DNA of 23,268 nt from Asterionellopsis glacialis (GCA_014885115.2 WKLE02002498.1:1-23268), one strand, 5' to 3'; positions 1 to 11,620 are shown, counted from the stretch's first letter. The notes: generated by a model not told the origin, from the sequence alone. Translations and numbers: made by a program.

Positions 1-3000
1 AATCTACTTCCTTTTCAAACATTTTCAATACTACTTTTCAATTTGTTGCAGCATAGTGCACCCCTACCTTGCAATTAGGAAGATTTTCTATACTGTAAAA
101 AATCCTTAGGAAGACTGTAGGCATTACTTCTTTGGCTATTCTCCATCATTTCTTTCTTCTTGCTGTTTGTTCTTCCCAATATGAGTCCTGTCTTATGCAG
201 AAAGACATCATTCTCATCTTAGAAATTTGCCTGTTGTTTTTGACTTGACTCCTCAAATAAATCAAAAATGGCTAATGGGAGAGCTTTTATAGTTGATCTA
301 TGATACATCAGTCTACTAGTAGTAGAACCAAAAATCAAAATCTGTCATCTAGAGTCCTGATTTCACCATGATTCCTTTATCTACTGTTATGATAATAGCT
401 ACTAATATCAGGTAAAAAGAGACCATCAAATCAATAGTCAACTGTAATAGAATAGATCCAGCACTACTAGTATCAACTTAGAGGGATTATCATACTTCTG
501 ATTTACATATCAAATTTTGGGTTTGTATATATGTAAAAGTTATGATTATCCAGCAATTTGTATTATCATTAACAAAATAAACACAACAAAATGAACAAAA
601 TTGATATTTATAGCAAATACAACTGCATTATAAGTTTCATATCATGTTCCTAATTTGAACATAAAACAAATAGTAAAAGTGTAGAATATGAATTTTTTGA
701 GTGTATCTTCATCCCTTCATACAAACCAGTAATATTAAGAATGAAGTCTGTTGCTGTATTACAAATTTACCATAGTATGATTTGATTGTGAAAATTATAC
801 TGTAGGCCACAAAAAATTCCAGTACTATTGAAAAGACAAGAAGGACACAACAGATGTTGAGAAAAAATGTCTGAAGAGTTCTCTTTAATGTTAGCTGGTA
901 AGAGACTACTCCACAGGTTTCATAAGAAGTTCCATTGGTGAGGATTAGTAGAAACATAAAAGAGAAGAAAGAGGAATATCTCCTTCACCAGCATTTCTTC
1001 AATATACCACTACCAGCCAGGGGATTTGGATGATGGTGATCATGTGGAAATTATATTTGGTATTAAAATCAAGAAATATACTTTTTCAGGGTGAAGGCAC
1101 TCCTGTGGTGAAGCCATGAAGAAGATGGGAACCTACCCCCTGGTATTCTACTACTATATTCATTTGTTTGAAAGATAAAATTCAGGTTTGCTCAAGTATT
1201 ATTTTTGCAAGTTTTATTACTGGTTAGTAAACAAAGCAACACCATCCTCAAATAAATTTTATGCCATTTTTTCCTTTGAAAGTTCAGTCATGAATCCACT
1301 TCCAGGGTCTTGAAAGCCTATACATTCTGCACACACCAATAAGCACACATGAGGTCAGAATTAATCAACAAACTTATAGTTAATTTTTGTAGATAGTAAC
1401 AAGAAAAGAAAAGTTTTGAGATTAATTTTTGGTCAGTATTGAGTTAGTAGAATAACATGGTTGTGACACATGTACCCAGCCCAGATAAATATATGGAAAC
1501 ATGAACAGCAAAAGCTAGATGTAACAAGTGAAATAGCAGGAATTGTTATTACTGTCAAATCTTATATTGTTGTTAAGGTGTAGTGGAGTAAATTCTGGTA
1601 GTTCCAAAACAATAATATATTTTGCACTAAAATTTTATTTTCATGTCCCCTGGTTGTACATGGGAAAGTTCTAATCAGTCCAAGCACAAAGTCAATTAGC
1701 ACTGTAGGAAATTTGAGGCCCTATGCACTGGAATTTTTTTATCAAATACAATCTTAGTGCAAATATGAGTATCTGTTCATCATCATTAGCCTCCAATAGT
1801 AGGTGCCTGTTGCAGATAATTGATAGTAGATAATTTTCATTTTGTATACTAGATACTACGAAGAGGGAAGGCAAAGAAAAATATGGCAGATTTCTTCTCT
1901 CTGTTTTTGTTGTAATTATCTGCAACTGGTGACTCCCAATTTTTAAAACAATTCAATCTATTTTTCTCTTTTTTACAGTGATACTTTTGAACAAGAAATA
2001 TCCACCCTGGTAGGTGAAGAAGATTATCATTCTTGTGGGGAGCATGATTGGCATCACATGAATGAGATGACACTGACCTGTGTAGTACAGGCATTATTGG
2101 TACTCCTTGCTGGTATCTAGTAGAGAAAGTCCTGAAATTAGCCCATAAAAAGAAAGTTCTACTAAGAACTGGCTTCCTGTATTAAAAGATGAAGAAAATC
2201 TTTCAACAGCAAGCAATTTTTACATCATGGTTCTAATATATGACCCAGTCCAGTATTTTTGGCCAGATATCTTGATCTCCAAAAAGATTCTATGACAATA
2301 AAGAAAAAGGGTTGCTCAGATTACCATTGCTTCTCACATTGCTAAAGTTCTTCAAGCTTCAAAAGAGCAAAGGTTCAGCTCCCAAATCCCAACTGGTGTC
2401 ACTTACTACTTATATTAGCTCTACTGCAGATGACATCTCAAGAAGCAAATTTTCAAGGCAAAGATCCAATAGTAAGTTACACTATTGCAAATCTAATCAT
2501 TGCAAAAGTGGTATACTAATAGAACTGTCCACCTCCCTATCATGTAGTACTACTCAATCTTAAGTATACAAGGATTTTATAATAACACGACTTGAATTAT
2601 GCTGACAATGTTGATTATTGATGATGCCAATTGGGATGCAAGAATACACCATAAGGCTACTTCTAATCATAACTTTGTACTCCATTGCCATGGTTTGCTA
2701 AAGCATTTACATGGTGTAGTGTTGGTTAACTAAAATTGATACTCAATTCACATTCCAGGTCTAAAGACAAGACATTTAGAGTTGAGTTTCCACCAAAATC
2801 ATTCAGTGGTGGCAGTGTAAGGAGAAGAGAATTGACAATACTTGTATACCAACCTTGTTCAAAGGAAACTTATGCTGGTGGGTACTGATTATTGATTGTT
2901 GTTACAGAGACATTTCTAGTTTGCTCTTTGTCCCTGTGCTGTTCACAAAAAATGAATTATAGCTGGCAAGCTGAGATAATTGGTTCAGTACAACAGGAAG

Positions 3001-6000
3001 TCAAGCAAAAATAGTTTTTTCTTCAGGAACAAATTTTATTTTGACAACTGAAGACATGAGGTGGCATAGTGTGTCAATTTGAAATAGAAAACAATACCAA
3101 AATAAGTTCAGATCTATTTGAAAACAGTAGCAAAATGAGAAGTATTGTATTCATGGAAAACTCACTTTTTCAAGATGAGGATGCTAGAAAAAAGTAGAAC
3201 AAGGCACCTGGTTACTTTCTCTTGCCATAAATAAAATACTGCCATATCATATATTACTAATGCTTAACTGTCACTTAATTGAAGAAGTAGTGCATCATTA
3301 TTATATCTAGAGAGCAGGCAACAGATAACAACAATTTGATAACAGTATGTGTAGTTAAAAGGATTATAAGAGACAAGAATTTGTCAATTCTTGATATAGT
3401 ATATTTAGGTACATAGGAGTTCTTATTCTTATCATCATTAAATAATGGTACCCCCCATTCAATTATGTCAATAAAATAAAGTCATTTTTTCATTAATTTT
3501 AAAATCATCTCATCTAAAAAAACTCATTTCAAATTTTCATCATGGTGGCTAATTATAATATATATCTTAATCAACACTAAGTACCCATCAACTAACTTAT
3601 ATTTTATGCTTTCATCATTGATACTTAATACTAAAGAGTACAGGAGTTATCAGAGCTGTTTACTAACCCCATTTTTTTGGTAAAGTACCTGTAAAGAAGA
3701 ACACTAATAAAAAAAAATCTGGTAAACTGTTGTGAATAAGGCCTGTTTAAGTTCAAGTTGGTATAAGACGTGATTTGCTAGATTTAATAAGGAAATCTCA
3801 TTTTCCCTACATAAACTTTTCAACAAATTTCTGTGCCAAAAACATGTATAATTAAATGTATAATAGACTATTTTGCTAATTTTATGCTACTACTACATTC
3901 CACCATTAGGAAACATCAATGTCTGTAGTTTGAAACTGGTAAAAATCAATGATTTGCTGGATTTGGTAAAAATCCATGACTACCCCTGTATTGAACTTCT
4001 AAAGTTCATGCCTCTGTTTAAAACTATAATACAGTACTGTAGTAGGCAAATCACAGTGGCTTTTCTTGTTAACAGCAGCAATTAGATCTACTGTTTCTTG
4101 TCAGCATCATTTCTATAAGAATTTTGAAAGTAAGTACATCATAATTTCAGTAGATTTAACAAGTCTCCATAGCTGAGAGTAGGTAGTGTAGGAGGAGAAG
4201 TATTACTGCAATTAGAGATGATCAACATGTTTTAAAATAGAAGAGGCATAACACTTCTTTCTAAACAGTTTTCAGTTCACCAGCAATACAAGATTCATGT
4301 ATCCAGGAGCCTACTCTCTCTTTTTTGTGGATGAAATTAAAATTTGCTGCTGGAACACAAAGTACAACAAGTTCAAATATACTGAACTACAGCTACAAGT
4401 CTAGAAAAACACAGTACATATGCAGGACACAATCATGTTGGAAGCATATTATAAGAATGTGTCATAGTACACAGCACATACATACATTCATGTTCATTTC
4501 TACTTTTTTGACTGAATTCTACAGTTGAAGATTTTCCACATAAAATCACATTCACTTTCTCTATGGGCTTCTTTCATGACAATTTCAATGCCAAACCATA
4601 CTTAATGTCTTTCTACACATGCACTGGACAATTTCCATGCAAAACCACCTCAATTCTTTCTACCTCCTTTTTCCATTCTATTTATGTACTACAAAGAGCT
4701 ACATTCAATTTCATATTGCCTATATTGCTTAATTATGCTTCTTAAATTACTATTACAAATGATATAGAGACCCAGAAATACAAAACTCTTTCATCTCCTC
4801 ATTAAGAGAACAGCATATATCAAGTTGAAAAACATACACAAATAAGGATGCAGGAGTGCTTTGTGTGAATTTCTTCTATTTTGTGCTTTTGTATTTTTTG
4901 TTGGATTTATTTGTGTCTCATATGGAACTAATCAGAATCAGTATTATTATTTTTTGTAACCTTCATCATTGATGTTGCTTCACCATAACAGAACATTTGA
5001 TCTGTGTGAGTATTATATACATGTCATCCCCATAAATGAGTACCCAAAGGGAACATCACTACTTTAAGAAAAAGAAAAATCATTTACTGTAGTTGCATTT
5101 ATTGAAATAATATTACCTGCTGCATATACCCTTCTTCTGTTTTTATGAAGTTCTATATTGACTTGTAGTGGTTCTATTTCTCTTTCTTTGAAATATTCAA
5201 ACAAAAACTATAACTTGATTTGGATCAAGGTGTATTTCTTCTTTTGCTTATCTTTTTATCTTTTTCTTGATAGAACAACAATGTCCTATTTGGAAGAAGT
5301 ACAATTGTCATCATTTGTATGAAACACTACTATTACAACATAATTTCATAATTTAAAGAATGCATCAATAAACAATACACTTATTCCCCTGTTCTTTTGT
5401 ATGAAAAAATCAGACCTTATCTTTTACAATTTCTTTGCCACATCCTCTTAACAGAGATACATGATTCTACAAGATCATATCTATAACAGCAGGTATTTGA
5501 TTCAACGAGGAGGAGGTTTAAGTCCACATAGTAATATTTTATATACACATTTAATATACTAGTATGCATACAACTGGGGAGTACCTGGAACCTGCTGCTG
5601 GAAATGAGTTACAATAAGCAGGACTAGATGGTAGTATATACAGATTTTTTTGCAAAAACCAAGTCAGATTTAAAGTTCATCCCAGCCCACAATCATACTA
5701 TCTTATCTTCAGAAAAAAAAACAGTGTTCACACTAGACATGCTCTCAACAAACCAACAAGCCTGTCTTGCATGATCTAGTCCCCCAAACTACTTTTACTA
5801 AGTCAACAGGAACTGCAACAGAGAATGTTACCAACACACAAACAAGACAGGTGATAAATTAGGAAGAGGGGGTTGCTTGTTCTGATGATGGATCAGAACA
5901 AGTAGAACATCCTACAGTATCTGGCAATGGGAGAATATTGTTTCTTTTGAAATGTTTCCTAGTGGTGTTAGTTGGAGAACTGCATGGGTAGCTGGGAACA

Positions 6001-7416
6001 CACCTCAACAGTATTTGTAGTAATTCTCCTTCTAATTTTAATGCTAGGAGTAACTTCTTAAACATAATTTTTGCTTAAGATTATATTAAAGATGAAGTGA
6101 TGGTACCTGCAATAAATAAGGAACTAGAAGAACTACTATTTTAGAGACAAATCAATACTGGTGAAACTAATTTTTTTGGATCCCTTGGTTATTCCTAATT
6201 GACACTAACTTCAAATAAATAATGATTACTAGACTTGTGAAGAGGATTACTTTTTAGAATTGAATGAAGTGCCTGTAGTAGTTGTATTACCCATACTTCC
6301 TTTTTTGCTGAGTTGGTTCTCAAAGGAAAGAAGGAAGAACCACCTCAGGGTTTCAGAAAGAGACCAAGAAGAGTCAGTATGATGATATATCAATATATTA
6401 TAAATAATAGCTAAATATTTCATGAGTGCATTAGGGCTATCACTAGTCTACTAAGTATGATAATTTGGGAATTACTTTCTTAAATTGTTTTGAGAATAGA
6501 CTCAGTTTTGGGTATTTTGGTGTTGCTTAATTTGAATTGAGAAGGGATTATACAGTACTAGCCACAGACATAACTAATGTTAGAACTAAATTTTCAATAG
6601 TATAGGCAATGGAACAAGGAATAAGAAGGAAACTGGGATATAGTGATAAAGACAGACAGTTTGGAAGGGACTACACCCTAGTCATCCTGACTGCCATATT
6701 TGGTTTGCATTAGAGCAATCACTAAGTATAAGGATGAAATTTTAGAAAACAAACAATGTATAAGAAAAAGTAGAATTATAATATCATTTTAACCAGCAAT
6801 AGGATCATATGAAGACAATTTGTAAAACATGCAATTCATAGCAACCACAATAGTTTCTTGGGTACTTTCTTTGGACTTGAAGAGGAATATCCAAAAACAC
6901 AGAACACAAAGATTTGCTTGATGCCAATTTTTAATATTTTGGTTGTAGCTGCAACTGCAACAAACATGCTCATATGTACAGCACTCAGCTACTGGGATCA
7001 ATAAGATTTTTTTTTAGATGCAGAGATAAGTTGGTAGTATGAAAAGCTAACTTTATACACCAAACATCAGCATTTGATTTTTTTGAATAATAAGAAATAA
7101 ATAAAACAAGAGGTTAAATCCTTGAGAAATGTGTGTATTTTTAAATTCTGAAGATGCTGCTGGTATACAAGCAACCACACCAATCCAGCCCAAAACTATC
7201 AAGGTATCATACATTGACTAGTAAGGGGTCATTAAGTTCAAGAACATGGACAAGCATAAGAGGAAAGAATTTGTTAACAGAGGGCATGAATTGACAAAAA
7301 GTATTTTAGGAAATTGGATGATCAAAGATTTTTGGATATTGTCCAGAGCATTTTTGAATTGTGCATGTGAGATTCTTGTTGATGTAGTAGGGCTGGACAA
7401 GAGAGATTAAAAGAGA
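1..7416. other. AT-rich, CpG-depleted tract without a supported gene
   Basis: No open frame here exceeds 83 codons, none shows a recognisable domain, and no pair of short frames joins convincingly through introns. The DNA is roughly one third G+C. Scanning every line I found only four CpG dinucleotides (near 1859, 2588, 3769 and 5505), while GpC, TpG and CpA are common. CpG then returns at 7417, 7453, 7570 and 7614 and is ordinary for the rest of the window. I saw no LTRs, terminal inverted repeats or transposase-like frames. The simplest reading is old, long-methylated, decayed repeat DNA, but that is inference. A non-coding RNA gene cannot be excluded. Confidence 0.75.
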
Positions 7417-7438
7417 CGATATATCACCATTTATTTGT

Positions 7439-7463
7439 TAAAATTACTGCTGCGGTAATTTTA
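7439..7463. repeat. Perfect 9-bp inverted repeat at the CpG boundary
   Basis: TAAAATTAC (7439-7447) and GTAATTTTA (7455-7463) are exact reverse complements around a 7-base loop. It lies within 50 bases of the point where CpG reappears. It may be chance in AT-rich DNA. Confidence 0.5.
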
Positions 7464-7760
7464 CTTTCTAACAAGAAATATTTCAGCTTGCTATCAAATA
7501 GCTAAGAAAACCTCAAAAAAAGACTATTTTCTGAATTAATTCCAATTTGTCTGGTTTGTCTCTGAGTCTCGATTTGGTCCCTTACACTACAAGTAATTCC
7601 ACCAGTCAACAAACCGGTTGGAGTTTGTGACCTTTACTTCTTACTACTGTGACTATGGTAAAATTTTAAATTACTGTACGAGAGTTAAGGTTGAAAATTG
7701 GTTAAAGACAGATTTTAGATGTACAGCTGATACCGGACTACGTATCGATTATGAATGTAC

Positions 7761-8158
7761 CACATACCAGGTAGGTGCGACTTCTACCAGTATTTAGTAC
7801 CAAGAGCAGAAGGATTTCAAAGCGCGCCGGCCCAACTTTTGTCAGAAGAAAAAGAATTTTTGTACCTGTATGTAGTTACCAGAGGTACATATAACTGGTA
7901 CAAACCAACGTACATTGTACGGTCCAAGTACCTGGAGTGGGCGGCGGGGGGTACCACAGATGGCCCTTTTGCCATGCGTACGAGTACCAGGTACCTGTAC
8001 AGTTAGTCCTAGGTAGACTGTAAAAGTACCTGGTAAGAGGAGCTAGTAAATAGTACGACTTGACGGTAGTACCTGGTAAGTAGGTGGTGGCAGGTCGAAC
8101 CTTTATCTTTAGATGCTAACCAGTCCAACTTTATGACTCTTTGTACTGCGGTACCAGT
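7761..8158. repeat. TACCAGGTACCTGGTA-type palindromic repeat cluster, upstream of the 8356 gene
   Basis: Many overlapping copies of GTACC, TACCTGGTA and TACCAGGTA occur here, for example ACCAGGTACCTGT near 7986-7998, AGTACCTGGTAAG at 8025-8037 and again at 8068-8080. The core is self-complementary, so both strands read alike and hairpins are possible. The cluster ends about 200 bases before the ATG at 8356 and is GC-richer than the DNA to its left. The same family occurs at 11561-11620 and 16261-16484. Its role is unknown; a regulatory or structural role is inferred only from position. Confidence 0.7.
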
Positions 8159-8355
8159 GCACTGGATGGATGGCGGCATGCTTCCGTTTTCCCAAGATCC
8201 CGGCGGGCTTGCTGTCGCTGTCTCTGGAGACAGATATCATCAGTTCTCAGAATTGAGAACCAAAAAATAAGCGAGGAGTCGTTGAAAGACCCAGCTTAGC
8301 GCATTGCATTGGTAATCAAAGGAGTCTTGCAGCAGACAGAGTAATATTGTAGACC

Positions 8356-8871
8356 ATGGCGGACAATAACGAGCAAGCCCCTGCTCCAAGCACGGAAAGT
8401 GCACCTGCAGCAGAAAGCGCCGGTGCTGGAGAAGCTCCGAAGGATCTAAAATGGCAAGATAAAGTGTTGGAATCTGCCAAGAAAGGAGCAAGGTGAGTGG
8501 AATCAACGGCGCTCTCCCGATCGAAGCGCTGTTCGGTGTCTTTGGAATCCGACGTTCATTATGGTTTTTCGTTATTGACAAGGAGTACTCATGGAAAATA
8601 TCTTTTATAATTGTTCTTCATCAAACCCAGTACTATTTCCGAAAAGGCAAAAGAAGTGAATCAGAAGCATAAAATCTCTGAGAAAGTAGGAGCCGTAACA
8701 AGTAAGACTTCTGAGAAGATCAAGGAATTCAACGAAAAGCACCAAGTCTCGGAAAAGGCAAAGCAGGGTTTGCAAAATACTTCTAAATGGGTTGGTACAT
8801 CTATTCGTAAGTTGAAAGGCAAAGATGGTGACGACGCACCTCCCGCGACTCCTGCGGCCCCTCCAAGTTAA
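8356..8871 (+). CDS. Small Lys/Glu-rich protein with repeated SEK motifs, one intron
   Basis: Exons are 8356-8492 and 8631-8871, with the intron 8493-8630 opening GTGAGT and closing CAAACCCAG. Reading through would meet TGA at once, so the intron decides the gene. The product is 125 residues. Residues 1-30 are Ala/Pro/Glu-rich and disordered. The middle carries repeats of the form SEKxKE-N-KH-x-[IV]SEK, giving amphipathic charged helices. The tail is Lys-rich and then Ala/Pro-rich. The repeat resembles the KxxVSEK helical tails of some plant stress and ACD11-binding proteins from memory, but I would not name a function. There is no signal peptide or membrane segment. The ATG context (ACC ATG G) is good, and the upstream region holds the TACC/GGTA cluster. 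The gene structure is firm; the function is unknown. Confidence 0.8.
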
Positions 8872-9702
8872 GTCGTGCAAACCAAGATAGTAGAAAGAGA
8901 GCGAGAACTTGTTTTTTTCATGTGGGACTTATTTAAATTCTCCAGGATTTTTTTTAATGAGTCTAATCTGTTTTGTATACACCCGATTTTTTCGATATTC
9001 GGTGGTATGCTTTACAAGTAGAATGCAATTTTATAATTGTATAAGAAAACATCTCTGGTTTCAAAGTTTCATTTTTTCCTGCCGTGCGAGTACCGCAACC
9101 ACAACCCTTTCAACACCATACGTAGATATTCAAACTTCTTATTGTGGTTTAGCAGCATCATTACAGTACAAAGCAATAAAACAACAAATTCTGTCTTTTG
9201 GAATGAATCCTGCACCAGTTGTTCAAAATTCAGATCCCGTCAAAGTTCAGAAAAATGGATACCTTTTGAGCTCGATACATTTCGCAGTATCATTATCAAC
9301 GCACTAGGCGGAACCGAGTGTGTAGCTCAGCCAGATTTACATTGCGAAGTTTCAAAAACTACATCTCTTTTGAACGTGGTCGATAAATAAGGGGACTAGA
9401 TTATCTTTATTTTATTTCGATGGGAAACCAGCAAAGGGAGCAGTTCTGATCATCAGCCACTTTTGTGACACCACCACAAAACAACGTTTAAATTCAGGTG
9501 TCAAATGAAGTGCTTGTAGTAAAGCACAGACACTGGACTAGAAAAGGGGGCTTCATTTTTGTTCACGTCAAATAACTGAAAATTGAGGCGTAAATGGCTA
9601 AAACAGATTTTTAATACAGTACACGTGTATTGCAAGCAATGTAAGGTTCTACCTAATGAAATGAGTATGAAACGTTCTCAAAACTCTGTATCCTTCAATT
9701 TA
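8872..9702. other. Intergenic region, no gene supported
   Basis: This is the 3' flank of the 8356 gene. Two overlapping plus-strand open frames (ending 9307 and 9390) run through 9070-9390, but neither has a recognisable domain and the longer begins in AT-rich DNA. They could be remnants of a coding sequence, since base composition rises locally, but I cannot support a gene. An AATAAA at 9175 could serve as a polyadenylation signal for the upstream gene. Confidence 0.5.
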
Positions 9703-9810
9703 TCATCTAGAGTTGAAGCTTTCTTCATCTGGAAAAGTGTTCGGAGTCATTCCCTCGGCGTATGCACTGGTAAGTTCATACCTCCTTCACGCAAAAGGTC
9801 TCCATATTAC
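9703..9810 (-). pseudogene. Decayed duplicate of the 3' end of the adjacent methyltransferase gene
   Basis: By hand alignment this stretch matches 9891-9996, the last 35 codons of the methyltransferase gene, in the same orientation: about 86 of 109 aligned columns are identical (79%). Relative to the intact gene it has lost one base near 9774 and gained one near 9732. On the minus strand the matching frame therefore runs off after the Met-Asn pair and hits TGA eight codons later. Two extra bases near 9710 also remove the position of the original stop. Similarity fades beyond 9810, so only the C-terminal end was copied or survives. This is most easily a partial tandem duplication that then drifted. 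Confidence 0.7.
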
Positions 9811-9890
9811 AAACGGTTATGACTAATGAAACCTTGTCGAAACCCAGGACTCTTACTTCTACAACTACGACAAACCTATTCATGATCTTG

Positions 9891-11219
9891 TCATCTAATT
9901 AAAGGTTTCTTTATCTGAAAAAATGTAAGAGTCATCCCTTCGACGTATCCACTGGTAAGGTTCATACCTTCTTCACACAGAAGGTTCCCATCATACATGT
10001 CGGCTACGTTGGTAGTCTCAACAATCAATCCTGCACGTTTGCATTGTTCTGCAAAAGAATCAACTCCAAATCGATGCTTGGAGTCTGCGCAAATACTAAA
10101 GGCAATACCTCCGGGTTTGAGTGTATCATGAAGTGCATTTGCAGCGGCAATAGAATCATCAGGTTGACAAATCATATCAGCTGCCAATACGACATCAACC
10201 TGATCACGACTATCCCCTGTACCATCCAACCATCTATCAGCCGTACCACTCTGTTTGTAAAAGTCTAGTTCTGATGTTGTTGCGACATGGTCAAGATCAT
10301 TTAAACTAATATTTCGTTGAGCATTCTCCAACACGGTAGGGTTGAAATCTGTCAACGTCACGGAGTGCTCGCCAAAGTCGGGACCACCATTGGATTGAAT
10401 ACCTGCTGCGACAAGGCCAGTCAAGCCACATCCTGACCCAAGTTCCACAACACTTTTTCCAAGGATAGAATTGGGATTAGCGATGAGCCATTTTGAAAGA
10501 GCAACAGCAGATGGCCACATGACAAATCCAACATCTTCCTGTGCCGATTGCCTCCGTGCAGTCACTTGATTGATCAGAACTACTTGCTCGTCTGCAGTAA
10601 TTGTCTCCTCCTTTTCTTGGTCAGATTTGTTTGGAGCTGTGATTGTAAATCGTAAAGGTAGGCGTGATCGTAAATCATCTGGTGTCAAGGGTGCACATTT
10701 AACGGGGAAAGAACCTCCGGCTTGTGTTGCAATTTCACAAGCTAAATCTTGTAATTCTATTATAGTATCTTGATCTTCTTCTGTTTCAAAATCCATTGCT
10801 CCATCATATCGGATTAATCGTGACAATACCAAATGAGATCCTTGTCGACCAAGTTCTTCTGCTAGGGTCGGGTCCACTCGTGAGATATTCACGTAAATAG
10901 TAAGCACTCGATAAAGAATATCTGTTTCGACCGTCCCTTTCACAAAAAAGGATAGTTCAGGAGTAAGTACATTGATATCTTCTTTCTTTTCTTCTGCCAC
11001 TTTACAACCATTATTATCACGAGTCATTACAGTATTACCTGATTTCATCGATGAATCAAACCAAGAATTCATCGAATCTCGAAGCATCGGCACAAAACTC
11101 GATGCGAATCCACCATCATTGACATTTTCCAAACTTTCGAATCTCAGTAAAGCAATTTCGCGTGGATTTGATGTTTTACTTTCAAGAGAATTCAAATTCT
11201 CAATTGAAAAAACATCCAT
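9891..11219 (-). CDS. Methyltransf_16/METTL21-like protein methyltransferase
   Basis: A single exon encodes 442 residues. The C-terminal half is a class I S-adenosylmethionine-dependent methyltransferase: GFVMWPSA at 231-238 matches the G..xW entry motif of the lysine methyltransferase family, VVELGSGCGLTGLVAA at 257-272 is motif I that binds the cofactor, VTLTDFNP at 287-294 is motif II with its acidic residue, and VDVVLAADMIC at 341-351 matches the D.VLAAD motif typical of this family. The N-terminal 200 residues are less recognisable and may be a helical substrate-binding region. Related enzymes (METTL21, FAM86) methylate lysines on translation factors and chaperones; the substrate here cannot be read. 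It is convergent with the 8356 gene and divergent from the Mpv17 gene, 700 bases away. A broken copy of its 3' end lies just downstream. No targeting peptide is seen. Confidence 0.88.
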   Translation of the reverse strand: MDVFSIENLNSLESKTSNPREIALLRFESLENVNDGGFASSFVPMLRDSMNSWFDSSMKSGNTVMTRDNNGCKVAEEKKEDINVLTPELSFFVKGTVETDILYRVLTIYVNISRVDPTLAEELGRQGSHLVLSRLIRYDGAMDFETEEDQDTIIELQDLACEIATQAGGSFPVKCAPLTPDDLRSRLPLRFTITAPNKSDQEKEETITADEQVVLINQVTARRQSAQEDVGFVMWPSAVALSKWLIANPNSILGKSVVELGSGCGLTGLVAAGIQSNGGPDFGEHSVTLTDFNPTVLENAQRNISLNDLDHVATTSELDFYKQSGTADRWLDGTGDSRDQVDVVLAADMICQPDDSIAAANALHDTLKPGGIAFSICADSKHRFGVDSFAEQCKRAGLIVETTNVADMYDGNLLCEEGMNLTSGYVEGMTLTFFQIKKPLIR

Positions 11220-11560
11220 CGTTAATGTCCCTCTTGTATCTCAACTCAATGTAGTTTGCAGCTTTGGTTTTAGACTAACAGTGAGGTACACGTGTGCACC
11301 AGCAGGAAGTAATGGGTGTGACGAAAATATGTGAGAGTTCTGATGGGGGATTAGCATTTTCACTATAGATGTTTTACACACGTACGAAATGTACTGCACG
11401 AGACGTAGGGTGGGAAAATACTTGTGAGTCATGAAGAGGAAAAAAAATTCGAATTTTTTTTCTTGCCGTCGTTCTACGACAGTAATTTTCGTTGGTTACG
11501 AGGCCCCCTTTCCTACGTCATAACCATGATTCGGAAACGTCAGACTCTCGAGTCCAGACA

Positions 11561-11620
11561 GTACTTGTATTTACCTGGTACCTGGTACTACCAGGACTTC
11601 TACCAGTATTTACCTGGGTA
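11561..11620. repeat. TACCTGGTACCTGGTA repeat cluster in a divergent promoter region
   Basis: Tandem TACCTGGTA units followed by ACTACCAGG and TACCAGTATTTACCTGG lie between two diverging genes, about 340-400 bases from the methyltransferase ATG and about 300 from the Mpv17 ATG. An 18-base stretch (11595-11612) is identical to 7779-7796 in the first cluster. The remaining intergenic DNA from 11220 to 11919 shows nothing else I can name. Confidence 0.7.

Noticed and set aside
709..957. 82-codon minus-strand hydrophobic frame
   Set aside because: It lies in AT-rich DNA with many similar short frames and has no domain or splice partner.
1..7416. CRISPR array, tRNA, rRNA or origin in the left tract
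   Set aside because: I saw no regularly spaced repeats, no tRNA T-loop consensus with matching stems, and no rRNA-like conserved blocks.
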